Below are positions 1 to 7,139 of a stretch of 40,680 nucleotides of DNA, piece by piece. The stretch is from positions 1-40,680 of the forward strand of contig NZ_PYFX01000027.1 in assembly GCF_003020115.1 (NCBI RefSeq), in the 5' to 3' direction. Under the pieces are notes generated by a model, which saw only the letters and a list, made by a program, of their open reading frames with translations, did no database searches and was not told the origin of the DNA. Origin of the DNA: Bradyrhizobium sp. MOS002 (GTDB lineage Bacteria > Pseudomonadota > Alphaproteobacteria > Rhizobiales > Xanthobacteraceae). Both the position numbers and the translations under genes were made by a program. Position 1 is the stretch's first letter; every line of letters begins with the position of its first letter.

Positions 1-316
1 TCGATGGAAGCCACTGTGGACCCTTATCCCGGGGTCCCGATTTAATGCCGATCACCCCGAAAACGGGGTCCTTATTCCATGCCGAAACACACTTGGAGGC
101 TTCTTCGAGGCCGTTCCTGGGATGGATTTGGCACTCGTCGACCACGGTGATCCAGAGGAAGAGGTCCGCCAATCTGATGTTGTGCTTGGGCGTGGTCCGT
201 CTTGCCTTGGATTCCGAATCCTTCTTCGTCGCCGGTGCGGCCGTGCTGACGTGCTTTTTCGATTTTGCGGCTCGCTTGGCCGGGATTCCACTCACCGATC
301 GTGCCCCATTCCCCAT
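1..316 (-). other. Partial open frame running off the left edge, doubtful gene
   Basis: Reading the reverse strand from the ATG at 316-314, the frame stays open for 105 codons to the window edge. The first part is rich in Lys, Ala and Thr, followed by a more hydrophobic segment (RLADLFLWITVVDECQ). I do not recognise a family. The frame runs across the two 22-bp direct repeats at 31-86, which argues that this is terminal or decayed mobile-element DNA rather than a host gene. There is no convincing ribosome binding site before the ATG. Treat it as a possible remnant only. Confidence 0.2.
31..86. repeat. Two imperfect 22-bp direct repeats, IS21-terminus-like
   Basis: Copies at 31-52 and 65-86 share 17 of 22 bases, with the conserved parts GGGGTCC and ATGCCGA at the same spacing, 34 bp apart. 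From memory, IS21-family elements of rhizobia and relatives carry multiple terminal repeats of the form GGGGTCCCTATTCC.CGCCGAT. The similarity of pattern is what I see; membership of IS21 is inference. No istA or istB coding sequence was found in the window. Confidence 0.4.
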
Positions 317-734
317 CCTCGAAGGAGGCTAGAGGAACAAGATGAGCGGATCGCTAACATTTGAATAGATACCGTCCCATCCCGGGTCGACGCACGAAGC
401 TGACATATTGTCAGAACATCGGAGTCGCGTTTTCTGAGGCAAGCGAATAGGGTGCTTTTGGCGGCGGCGGACTGAAGTGCGTGGGTTCCGAGGACGGTTT
501 TCGGCGAGACTGGTAGAGACGATTGAGGCGGAATCGTACTCGACCTGCGCTCCCGGAGTGGCGGCGGGAAGTCGGCGGGCGGCTCCGATTTCCGAGCATC
601 GAACCGGTGTTCCAAGGCGTCAATGCCGAACGCGTTGGGCAACTCGACTTTGAGGACCAGTGCCCGATCCGGATGTGCGAGAATAAGCAAGTCCGCTTGT
701 GACCTACATCGGTCCGTTTTCAAATCCTTTTTCT
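317..734. other. Gene-poor stretch, no supported feature
   Basis: This segment is less GC-rich than the rest of the window and lacks the strong third-position GC bias of the genes to its right. The open frames across it are short, overlap each other on both strands and have no recognisable domain. It may be decayed mobile-element DNA, given the repeats on both sides, but nothing inside it can be assigned. Confidence 0.4.
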
Positions 735-774
735 GGCAATAACCCGGTAACCATTGGTTAACCGGGTTATTGCC
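735..774. repeat. Long near-perfect hairpin, 18/19-bp arms
   Basis: The arm at 735-752 (GGCAATAACCCGGTAACC) and the arm at 756-774 (GGTTAACCGGGTTATTGCC) are inverted copies, differing by one extra base in the right arm, around a three-base loop ATT. The stem is strong. There is no run of T immediately after it on the plus strand. It may be a factor-binding or recombination site in the decayed region, or a terminator for transcription from outside. The role is unknown. Confidence 0.6.
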
Positions 775-846
775 GTTTGCCGATCTTAGGCTTCTCCACC
801 TGGCACCCGAAGCCGGCGACGGCCGGGCCAATCACTTAATCCAGCA

Positions 847-930
847 AATCGACTCACGATTTTTCGGAAATCGGCGAAATCGACTCATGATTCTTTGGAA
901 ATCGACTCACGATCGTTTGGAATCGACTCG
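847..930. repeat. Degenerate direct repeats, AATCGACTCACGAT type
   Basis: Four copies of AATCGACTCAYGAT or its first ten bases start at 847, 878, 900 and 921, the last three spaced 22 and 21 bp. Units end in TTTGG or TTTCGG. Tandem short direct repeats at an element end are typical of IS21-family termini, where the transposase binds several copies. That assignment is inference, because no transposase gene remains here. The array stops about 35 bp before the tRNA gene. It is too short and degenerate for a CRISPR. Confidence 0.55.
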
Positions 931-964
931 GACCAAATTTGGCGCGACAAAACCATTGATCTAT

Positions 965-1040
965 TGGTGGGCCCGGCAGGACTCGAACCTGCAACCAGAC
1001 CGTTATGAGCGGCCGGCTCTAACCATTGAGCTACAGGCCC
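965..1040 (-). tRNA. ileX: tRNA-Ile2 (anticodon CAU)
   Basis: The reverse strand from 1040 reads GGGCCTG (acceptor), a D-arm with GCTC/GAGC, an anticodon arm GGCCG-CTCATAA-CGGTC, a T-arm with GGTTCGAGTCC, acceptor CGGGCCC and an encoded ACCA end at 968-965, 76 nt in all. The acceptor pairs fully with one G-U. The anticodon is CAT. The loop CTCATAA and body match the minor isoleucine tRNA whose C34 is changed to lysidine by TilS to read AUA, rather than initiator or elongator Met tRNA. Assignment to Ile rather than Met rests on overall resemblance and is the less certain part. Confidence 0.9.
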
Positions 1041-1419
1041 CGCCGCGAGACGGCCGCGAAAGCAGCGGCCGGCAACGGTGCGCGGTTCGTTTACAGGGAC
1101 GGAGGCGGGGGTGCAATGCTGGCTCCGGCGGTTGGAAACGCCGGTGCGGCAAGGGCCAAGGTTTTTGAATAACCGAAATTGGCGATGATGCCCTTATAGT
1201 CCTTTTTTGCCCGACGGCGCAAGGCCACCTCGCCGAGCCTTCGCCTCCGCCCTCTGGCAATCGCGCCAGGGGGTTCGGTTTTCAATTCTGTAACCCATTG
1301 TGATCCCTAGATCTTTCTACTGTGCATGGGGTTGTTTTCGCACATTTTGTTGGGAGGGGGTCTTCCGATCCCCTCCAATGTCCCGTTGGCGCGCTGCAGG
1401 CTCGTGGCAGTTCCCGCCG
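1041..1419. other. Intergenic stretch between tRNA and tctC
   Basis: No supported gene lies here; two short reverse-strand frames are Arg- and Pro-rich and have no domain. A hairpin with 7-bp GC arms lies at 1353-1376 (GGAGGGG and CCCCTCC) and is placed where the reverse-strand tctC transcript would end, but the following CAACAAAA is not a clean T tract, so it is only a possible terminator. The promoter of the tRNA should lie upstream of 1040 on the reverse strand; I could not pick it out with confidence. Confidence 0.4.
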
Positions 1420-2394
1420 CTAGTCCACCGACACCCCGGCGAACTCCACCACCTTGCGCCACTTCTCGGTCTCGTCGGTGACCAGCTTGCCGAACTCGGC
1501 CGGCGTCATCGGCTTGGGGATGCCGCCGGTCTCGGTGAGGCGCGCGACCAGCTTCGGGTCCTTCAGTGCCTCGTTGACGGCCTTGTTGAGAATCTCGATC
1601 ACGTCCTGCGGCGTGCCCTTCGGTGCGGAGATGCCGTAGAAGCCGACCGATTCGAAGCCGGGCAAGGTCTCGGCGATCGCGGGCACATCGGGCACGCTCG
1701 GCCAGCGCTGCGGCGAGGTGACGCCGAGCGCGCGGACATTGCCGCCCTTGGCCTGCTCCATCGCTGAGGGCAGGTTGTCGAAGATCAGCTGCACCTTGTT
1801 GGAGATGATGTCGGGGAATGCGATCGCAGATCCGCGATAGGGCACGTGCACCATGTCGCACTTGGTCATCACCTTGAACAGCTCCGCCGACATGTGCACC
1901 GAGGTGCCGTTGCCGGACGAGGCAAAGGAGATCTTGCCGGGATTGGCCTTGCAGTAGTCGATGAACTCCTGAACCGTCTTTGCCGGAAACGCGTTGGAGA
2001 CGACCAGCATGTTGGTGAGCTGCATGATGCTGGCGACCGGCACGGTGTCGCGCAGGAAGTCGAACGGCAGCTTCTTGTACAGTGAGGTCGAGATCGCGTT
2101 GTTGGGCGCGACGAACAGCAGCGTGTAGCCGTCCGGCGGCGAATTGATCGCGGCGCCGGCCGCGAGATTGCCGCCGGAGCCCGCGCGGTTCTCGACGATG
2201 AACTGCTGGCTGAAGCGGTCCGACAGCCAGTTCGCCATGATCCGCGCCACGATGTCGACCGGGCCGCCGGCGGAGAAGCCGATGATCCAGTGCACGGGAC
2301 GGTCGGGATAAGCGGCGGAGGCGGGAGGTGCGGCGCCCAACAGCGTTGAAAGGAAAACCAGCCCGAAAACACTGTTACGCAAAATTCGCAACAT
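1420..2394 (-). CDS. tctC: Bug/TctC-family periplasmic substrate-binding protein
   Basis: The 324-residue product is a typical tripartite tricarboxylate transporter (TTT) receptor. It starts with a signal peptide (MLRILRN, hydrophobic core, cleavage near PASA-AYPDRP), followed by the family hallmarks YPDRPVHWIIGFSAGGPVD, ENRAGSGGNLA and PDGYTLLF, and HVPYRGSA in the middle. It would bind a carboxylate or related small molecule in the periplasm. I chose the ATG at 2394 because GGGAGG lies 5 bases before it and the signal peptide then begins directly; an in-frame ATG at 2430 adds an unlikely extension. No tctA or tctB membrane genes are nearby, so it is an orphan receptor, which is common in this expanded family. 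It is transcribed divergently from the TAXI gene. Confidence 0.9.
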   Translation of the reverse strand: MLRILRNSVFGLVFLSTLLGAAPPASAAYPDRPVHWIIGFSAGGPVDIVARIMANWLSDRFSQQFIVENRAGSGGNLAAGAAINSPPDGYTLLFVAPNNAISTSLYKKLPFDFLRDTVPVASIMQLTNMLVVSNAFPAKTVQEFIDYCKANPGKISFASSGNGTSVHMSAELFKVMTKCDMVHVPYRGSAIAFPDIISNKVQLIFDNLPSAMEQAKGGNVRALGVTSPQRWPSVPDVPAIAETLPGFESVGFYGISAPKGTPQDVIEILNKAVNEALKDPKLVARLTETGGIPKPMTPAEFGKLVTDETEKWRKVVEFAGVSVD

Positions 2395-2501
2395 GACGCC
2401 TCCCATTGTTCTATTGTCGTTGGGCTGCATGCTTTCACAAAATCGGGGCGCTGCCTACATCGCCGCAAGTCGATGTTGACGCGCCCCCGCCGGGACCGAC
2501 C

Positions 2502-3479
2502 ATGAGATTCGCGATCACCCTTGTTCTCGGTGCGGCGCTGCTTTCAAGCCCCGCCGCTGCTCAAACCGGAGGCAACGCCATTCCGACCACGACACCCAGC
2601 CTGACGATCAGCTTGGGCACCGCGACGCCCGGCGGCGGCTTTCCGCTCTATGGCAACGCCTTCGCGCAAGCGATGAACGCGGCCGATCCGCAAGCCATCA
2701 TCGCCCCGCGCAACACCAAGGGCAGCAACGAGAACATTCCGCTCTTGGAGAAGGGCGAGCTCGATCTCGCTCTGGTCGCGGGCGAGCCGGCCTATGAAGC
2801 CTTCGCCGGCATCGGCCGCGCGCCGGTACGGCTGAAGATCCTCACCGCGATCTATTCCAACCCCGGCATGTTCGTGGTGCGCGCGGACAGTCCCTACAGG
2901 ACCATTCGCGATCTCGTCGGTCAGCCCGTCGCATTCGGCGCCAAAGGCTCGGGCCTGCCGATCCTGGCGCGCTATGTGCTCGATGGTCTCGGGTTGAGGC
3001 AGGACGAGGACTTCAAGGCGATCTATCTCGACCGCGCCGGCGACGGCCCCGCCATGGTCGAGGATGGCCGCGTCGCAGCACTCTGGGGCGCCGGCATCGG
3101 CTGGCCCGGCTTCGCGGCGGTGGCCTCGAGCGCGTCAGGCGCCCGCTTCATCGCGCCCAGTGCCGAGGAGATCGCGCGCATCCGCGCCAAGCACGCGTTC
3201 CTGAAGCCGCTTACCGTGCCGGCCGGCAGCTATCCGAACCAGTCCGAGCCGATTGCCTCGCTGGGGTCCTGGAGCTTTGTGCTGACGCGCGAAGATCTGC
3301 CCGACGATGTCGCCTATCGCCTGGCGAAGACGCTTCACCATGTCGAGCCGACATTCTGCAAGCAGCTCGCGCAAGCCTGCGAGACCACGGCCGCGAACAC
3401 GGTGGCCGCCGCACCGAAGCCCGAGCTGATCCACCCCGGCGTGATGAAGTATTTTCGCGAGATCGGGGTGGTGAAGTGA
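2502..3479 (+). CDS. TAXI-family TRAP transporter solute-binding protein
   Basis: The 325-residue product has a signal peptide (MRFAITLVLGAALLSSPAAAQ) and then the TAXI-family opening ISLGTATPGGGFPLYGNAFA, where the family name comes from TAXI-type receptors that show GT..GG.Y at this point. Other family marks are NTKGSNENI, the segment around LDLALVAGEPAYEA, and GSGLPILAR. It would bind an unknown organic anion in the periplasm. No TRAP membrane subunits (fused DctQM) are in the window, so the partner must be elsewhere. The ATG at 2502 is chosen because the signal peptide starts there; the frame is open further upstream without a sensible start. A strong hairpin follows the stop codon directly. 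Confidence 0.85.
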   Translation: MRFAITLVLGAALLSSPAAAQTGGNAIPTTTPSLTISLGTATPGGGFPLYGNAFAQAMNAADPQAIIAPRNTKGSNENIPLLEKGELDLALVAGEPAYEAFAGIGRAPVRLKILTAIYSNPGMFVVRADSPYRTIRDLVGQPVAFGAKGSGLPILARYVLDGLGLRQDEDFKAIYLDRAGDGPAMVEDGRVAALWGAGIGWPGFAAVASSASGARFIAPSAEEIARIRAKHAFLKPLTVPAGSYPNQSEPIASLGSWSFVLTREDLPDDVAYRLAKTLHHVEPTFCKQLAQACETTAANTVAAAPKPELIHPGVMKYFREIGVVK

Positions 3480-3501
3480 CGGTCGCAACAAGCGACCGTC
3501 A
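3477..3501 (+). terminator. Hairpin at the stop codon of the TAXI gene
   Basis: TGACGGTCGC (3477-3486) and GCGACCGTCA (3492-3501) form a perfect 10-bp stem with loop AACAA, beginning at the stop codon itself. It lacks a T tract, so factor-assisted termination or mRNA 3-prime protection is as likely as intrinsic termination. It abuts the inverted repeat element 3497-3597, whose other side ends in a similar hairpin reading into the convergent gene. Confidence 0.55.
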
Positions 3502-3597
3502 TTCCGGGGCGCGCACGGCGCGACCTCCGGTGCGCACTTGCGCACCTGAGAATCTCGAGATTCCGGGTTCGGTGCTTTGCACCGCCCCGGAATGACG
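3497..3597. repeat. Palindromic intergenic repeat, CATTCCGGGG type
   Basis: A 15-bp perfect inverted repeat (3497-3511 and 3583-3597, CGTCATTCCGGGGCG) encloses a second perfect 14-bp palindrome GAATCTCGAGATTC (3550-3563) and a small hairpin GGTGCTTTGCACC (3571-3583). It sits between two convergent genes. Elements of this sort are scattered in Bradyrhizobium intergenic DNA, from memory. It may fold on either strand and could serve both genes as a bidirectional end. Confidence 0.75.
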
Positions 3598-3614
3598 TTC
3601 GCCTTAAGCGATCG

Positions 3615-4859
3615 TCACTTCTTCACCATCGCACACGCCGGGTCCGGCGGACCGAACGCCTTGTCGCCCGAGATCGTCGTGAGGATCTTGTAATAGTCCC
3701 ACGGATATTTGCTTTCCTCCGGCGTCTTCACCTGCACCAGCCAGAGGTCGTGCACCATCAGATTGTCCTCGCGCAGTTTGCCGTTGCGGGAGAAGAAATC
3801 CTCGATCGGCTTTTCCCGCATCTTGGCGGCGACCTTGAGCGGATCGTCGGTGCCGGTGTCTTTGATGGCATTGAGATAGTGCATCACGCTCGAATAGACG
3901 CCGGCCTGCCACATCGACGGCATCTTGTTCATCTTGGCGAAATAGCGCTTCGACCATTCGCGGGTCTTGTCGTCCATGTCCCAATAGAACGAGGTCGTCA
4001 GCAACAGCCCTTGTGCGGCCTGCAGGCCGAGGCCATGGATGTCGGTGATCAGCGCCAGCAGCGCCGCCATCTGCTGGCCGCCCTTGAACACGCCGAACTC
4101 CGAGCCGGTCTTGATCTCGTTCATGTTGTTGGGCGGACCCGCCGCGATGCCGATGATCTTGGCCTTGGAGGACTGCGCCTGCAGCACGAAGGAGGAGAGG
4201 TCGGGCGTCGCCAGCGGCGGCTTCACCGAGCCCAGCACCTTGCCGCCATTGGCGGTCACCACCGCCGAGGCGTCGCGCTCCAGCGAATGGCCGAAGGCAT
4301 AGTCGTCGGTGATGAAGAACCAGCTGTCGCCGCCGCGCTTGACCACCGCGTCCGCGGTGCCGACCGCGAGCGCGCGGGTGTCGAACACCCACTGGATCGC
4401 ATAGGGCGAGCAGAACTTGCCGTGGAAATCCGCGGTGCCGGTCGAGTGGGTGATGAACAGCCGCTTCTTCTCGTTGGCCATGTTCTGCACCGCGAGCCCG
4501 ACCGCGGAGACCGGCACGTCGACGATCAGATCGACCTGGTCGACGTCGTACCAGCGCCGTGCGATCGCGCCGCCGATGTCGGCCTTGAGCTGGTGGTCGC
4601 CGACGACGATGCTGATCGGCTTGCCGAGCACGGTGCCGCCGAAATCGTCGATCGCCATCTGCGCCGCCGTCACCGAGCCCTGGCCGGTCGGCGCCGAGGC
4701 CGGACCGTTCATGTCGGTGAGCACGCCGATCTTGACGACCTCGTCGGACACCTGCGCCATTGCGGCGCCCGGCAGCAGCGTCGTCGCCAGGAACGTCGTC
4801 GCCAGGAACGTCGCTGCAAAGCCGGCAGCGACCGGCGGTCCAAATCTTGTTGGCTTCAC
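3615..4859 (-). CDS. Branched-chain amino acid type ABC substrate-binding protein
   Basis: The 414-residue product is a type I periplasmic binding protein of the Liv/urea/amide class. A signal peptide (to about residue 35, AMAQ) is followed by KIGVLTDMNGPAS, TAAQMAIDDFGG, VGDHQLKAD, VDLIVDVPVSAV and the later FFITDDYAFGHSLE, all placed as in this family. The start is a GTG at 4859 with GGGGAGG eight bases upstream. Within the signal peptide a 15-bp unit is tandemly repeated, giving ATFLATTFLATT. No permease or ATPase genes (livHMGF type) are in the window, so it is an orphan here. The ligand cannot be read from sequence. It is convergent with the TAXI gene and lies 99 bp downstream of, and on the same strand as, the helix-turn-helix regulator. 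Confidence 0.88.
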   Translation of the reverse strand: MKPTRFGPPVAAGFAATFLATTFLATTLLPGAAMAQVSDEVVKIGVLTDMNGPASAPTGQGSVTAAQMAIDDFGGTVLGKPISIVVGDHQLKADIGGAIARRWYDVDQVDLIVDVPVSAVGLAVQNMANEKKRLFITHSTGTADFHGKFCSPYAIQWVFDTRALAVGTADAVVKRGGDSWFFITDDYAFGHSLERDASAVVTANGGKVLGSVKPPLATPDLSSFVLQAQSSKAKIIGIAAGPPNNMNEIKTGSEFGVFKGGQQMAALLALITDIHGLGLQAAQGLLLTTSFYWDMDDKTREWSKRYFAKMNKMPSMWQAGVYSSVMHYLNAIKDTGTDDPLKVAAKMREKPIEDFFSRNGKLREDNLMVHDLWLVQVKTPEESKYPWDYYKILTTISGDKAFGPPDPACAMVKK

Positions 4860-4958
4860 GTTTGTCCTCCCCTGATCCGGCGCGTTAGCCGGTGTGCCCC
4901 CGGGTATGGCCCGGCTGAATTGGTTTCTTTTGCAACTATTTGGGGGCGGGCGTCAACG

Positions 4959-5852
4959 TCAGGCGGCGAAGCGGATTTGTCCGGCCGGCGAGGGATCGTA
5001 GCCGGTCAGCTCCCCGGCGCGCTGGAGCAACCGCCTTTCGCTGAGGAACCGGATCAGGCCCTGCATGGCGGGGCGGAAATAGCTGCGCTGCCGCATCGCG
5101 AGGTCGAAATTCTCCCAGACCAGCGGCACGAAATCGAGGCCGGCCGAGCGCGCGGACGCACGCGTCGCGATTCCGCAATCGGCTTGTCCCGCGCGGACGA
5201 TCTCGGCGAGATCCGGCCCGGTCAGGGCCGGCGTCTCGATCCGGCGCAAATCGCGCGTCGAGGCGCCAGCGCGCTTGAGCAGCACATCGAGCAGCATCTG
5301 CGCGCCCGTGCCCTGTTGCCGCATCGCCATCCTGGCCTCGAGCGCGAGCACGTCGGAAAGGCCGGGCAGCCGCTTGGGATTGCCCGGCGGCAGCACGAGA
5401 CCCTGCTCGCGGCGCACGAACGCGACCAGCAATGCATCATGCAGGTCCGGAGCGTCGCGCAGCACCGTCGCATTGGCGTCGGCGGCGAGATTGCCGTCGG
5501 CATCGAGGCTGTGGAAGTGCACCGCCACGGCCATCACCTCGTCGCGCTGCAAGCGCTCGAGCCCGCGCGCGCTGCCCTCGCTCATCGATCCCAGGCCCGA
5601 GCCGGATTCGCGCAGACCCCAATCCAGAAGCTCGTCCTGGCTGCCGCCGACGACCGGCGGCGGCTCGGCGATCAGCATGCCGGCCGGGCGCGCCAGTCCG
5701 GACAGCACCCAGAGATCGAGCGCGTGCCGCGGAAAGAGCCATTTGCCGGTCACCTTGGTGCAGGGGATCGCACCGGTCGTGACGAGTTCGTAAAGCTTGC
5801 GTTCGCCAAGCCGAAGATAGTCGGCGGCTTCGCTGGTCGTCAGGAATTCCAT
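4959..5852 (-). CDS. Excisionase-type HTH regulator with PBP-like (molybdate-binding type) domain
   Basis: Residues 1-52 are a MerR/excisionase-like DNA-binding domain (TTSEAADYLRLGERKLYELV, then KWLFPRHALDLWV). After a linker, residues from about 95 to 285 resemble the cytoplasmic PBP-superfamily domain (PF12727 type) found on molybdopterin-related regulators and on some MoeA proteins: VMAVAVHFHSLDADG, RREQGLVLPPGNP, RMAMRQQGTGAQMLLD, DLAEIVRAGQADCGIATRA. The product is 297 residues. It is divergent from tupA and the MoeA-like genes with 400 bp between, which suggests that it senses molybdate, tungstate or cofactor status and controls that operon, and possibly its own gene. Effector and direction of control are inference. 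Confidence 0.82.
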   Translation of the reverse strand: MEFLTTSEAADYLRLGERKLYELVTTGAIPCTKVTGKWLFPRHALDLWVLSGLARPAGMLIAEPPPVVGGSQDELLDWGLRESGSGLGSMSEGSARGLERLQRDEVMAVAVHFHSLDADGNLAADANATVLRDAPDLHDALLVAFVRREQGLVLPPGNPKRLPGLSDVLALEARMAMRQQGTGAQMLLDVLLKRAGASTRDLRRIETPALTGPDLAEIVRAGQADCGIATRASARSAGLDFVPLVWENFDLAMRQRSYFRPAMQGLIRFLSERRLLQRAGELTGYDPSPAGQIRFAA

Positions 5853-6251
5853 CCTGCATTCCTATGCAAATTCTTGCTTCTTTTTGGAGTTCGGCGCAGG
5901 TGGAATTCTGCATTTCAAGTTTTGTCCGCCACGACCATGCCCGATCATCTCGTTGCTTTGCAACACATCCCCACGCGCGATCCCTGCTTTGGTGAACGAT
6001 CCTGAATCGCTCGCGCTGAACGGATCTTGCGGCTGTCGCGCGCAACAGCAATCGGCGTGCCGCTCCGCGCGTTGCCGAGATTTCCCGAATCGTCGGTGCC
6101 CGACGCGGAGGCAAGGTTCGCCGCCGGTAGTGGCTGGGCCCGTGCTCTATCTGTTGTTGTCCGCATCTGCCGCTGCAACGAGCAAACGCGTCACGAGTGC
6201 GGCGCAATCGAGCATCATCATGATCGCGTCGTAGCCAATGGGAACCCGATC
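5853..6251. promoter_or_regulatory. Divergent regulatory region between the HTH-PBP gene and tupA
   Basis: No gene is supported in these 400 bp. A TGCATTYC element occurs next to the regulator start (5855-5862) and again at 5910-5917, and a perfect small inverted repeat GTTGC-TTT-GCAAC lies at 5952-5964; either could be an operator. The region is AT-richer near 5853-5960. I could not identify a ModE-type palindrome or a known molybdenum cofactor riboswitch core. The long tupA leader may hold control elements, but this is not shown. Confidence 0.4.
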
Positions 6252-7085
6252 ATGGTCGTCCGCCGCCTCTCCGTTGCACTCGCGCTTCTCTGCGGCCTCG
6301 CCGCAGGCGTTGCGGCGTCATCCGCGGAGGACCGCGCGATCGTGCTCGCCACGACCTCAGCGACGCAGGAGTCCGGCCTGCTCGATGACCTGTTGGCGAT
6401 CTTCCGTGACAAGACCGGCATCGACGTGACCGTGATCGCGCGGCGGGCCGACGAGGTGCTCGACGGGGCACGAAGGGGCGAGGTCGACGTCGTACTGATG
6501 CATGCGCGGCCGCAGGAGGAGAAATTCGTCGTCGACGGTTTTGCCGCGAAGCGCTTCGACGTGATGTACAACGACTATGTCCTGATCGGGCCGAAGAGCG
6601 ATCCCGCCGGCGTGAAGGGCAAGGACATCGCGACCGCGCTGAAGGCGATCGAGGCCAAGGGTGTGCCGTTCGTGACGCGCGGAGACGGCTCGGGCGCGCA
6701 TGCCGCGGAGCTCGCGCTCTGGATCGTCGCCGGCATCGACATCGCCCGCACCAAGGGTGCCTGGTATCGCGAAGCCAAGCAGGACATGGCCTCCGCCCTC
6801 GACGCAGCGCGCACGGCGAACGCCTATGTGCTGTCCGACCGCGGCAGCTGGATCGCTTTTCGGGAGCGCGGCGACCTCGATATCGTCGTCGAAGGCGACA
6901 AGCGGCTGCTCAATCAGTACGGCGTGATGCTGGTCAACCCCGCGAAGTTTCCGAACGTCAAGAAGGAGCTGGGGCAAGACTTCATCGACTGGCTGATCTC
7001 GCCCGAGGGGCAGGCGGCGATCGCCGGATACAAGGTCGACGGACAACAGCTGTTCTTCCCCAATGCGGACAAGTCGGGCGGCTGA
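6252..7085 (+). CDS. tupA: Tungstate-binding periplasmic protein, TupA type
   Basis: The 277-residue product has a signal peptide (MVVRRLSVALALLCGLAAGVAASSA) and begins its mature part with IVLATTSATQESGLLDDLL, the clear signature of TupA/WtpA-like oxyanion receptors (TTS.Q.SGLL). Further family marks are VIARRADEVLDGARRGEVD, MYNDYVLIGP, FVTRGDGSGAHAAEL, GAWYRE, YVLSDRGSW and the C-terminal LISPEGQAAIAGY. TupA proteins bind tungstate, and to a lesser extent molybdate, for a TupBC ABC importer. TupB and TupC genes are not in the window. Start chosen at 6252, where the signal peptide begins; the frame continues upstream without support. It heads a probable operon with the two MoeA-like genes. 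Confidence 0.88.
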   Translation: MVVRRLSVALALLCGLAAGVAASSAEDRAIVLATTSATQESGLLDDLLAIFRDKTGIDVTVIARRADEVLDGARRGEVDVVLMHARPQEEKFVVDGFAAKRFDVMYNDYVLIGPKSDPAGVKGKDIATALKAIEAKGVPFVTRGDGSGAHAAELALWIVAGIDIARTKGAWYREAKQDMASALDAARTANAYVLSDRGSWIAFRERGDLDIVVEGDKRLLNQYGVMLVNPAKFPNVKKELGQDFIDWLISPEGQAAIAGYKVDGQQLFFPNADKSGG

Positions 7086-7139
7086 CGTTCGTATCGCCGG
7101 CGGTTGCCAAACCGGGCGATGCATGGTCCACCATGGCGC

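Noticed and set aside
847..930. Possible CRISPR array
   Set aside because: Units are 14 bp with spacing of 21-31 bp, degenerate and without regular spacers or cas genes.
770..1168. Plus-strand frame containing ARQDSNLQPDRYERPALTIELQ-like sequence
   Set aside because: That peptide is the well-known false translation of the antisense of a tRNA gene; the tRNA at 965-1040 explains it.
1003..1285. Two short minus-strand frames between tRNA and tctC
   Set aside because: Overlapping each other, Arg/Pro-rich, one running into the tRNA; no domain.
3750..6005. 751-codon plus-strand frame opposite the receptor and regulator genes
   Set aside because: It is antisense to two genes with clear domains, is rich in His, Arg and Gly, and arises from high GC third positions.
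5853..6251. Molybdenum cofactor riboswitch in the tupA leader
   Set aside because: Considered because of the gene set, but no recognisable conserved core could be found by eye.
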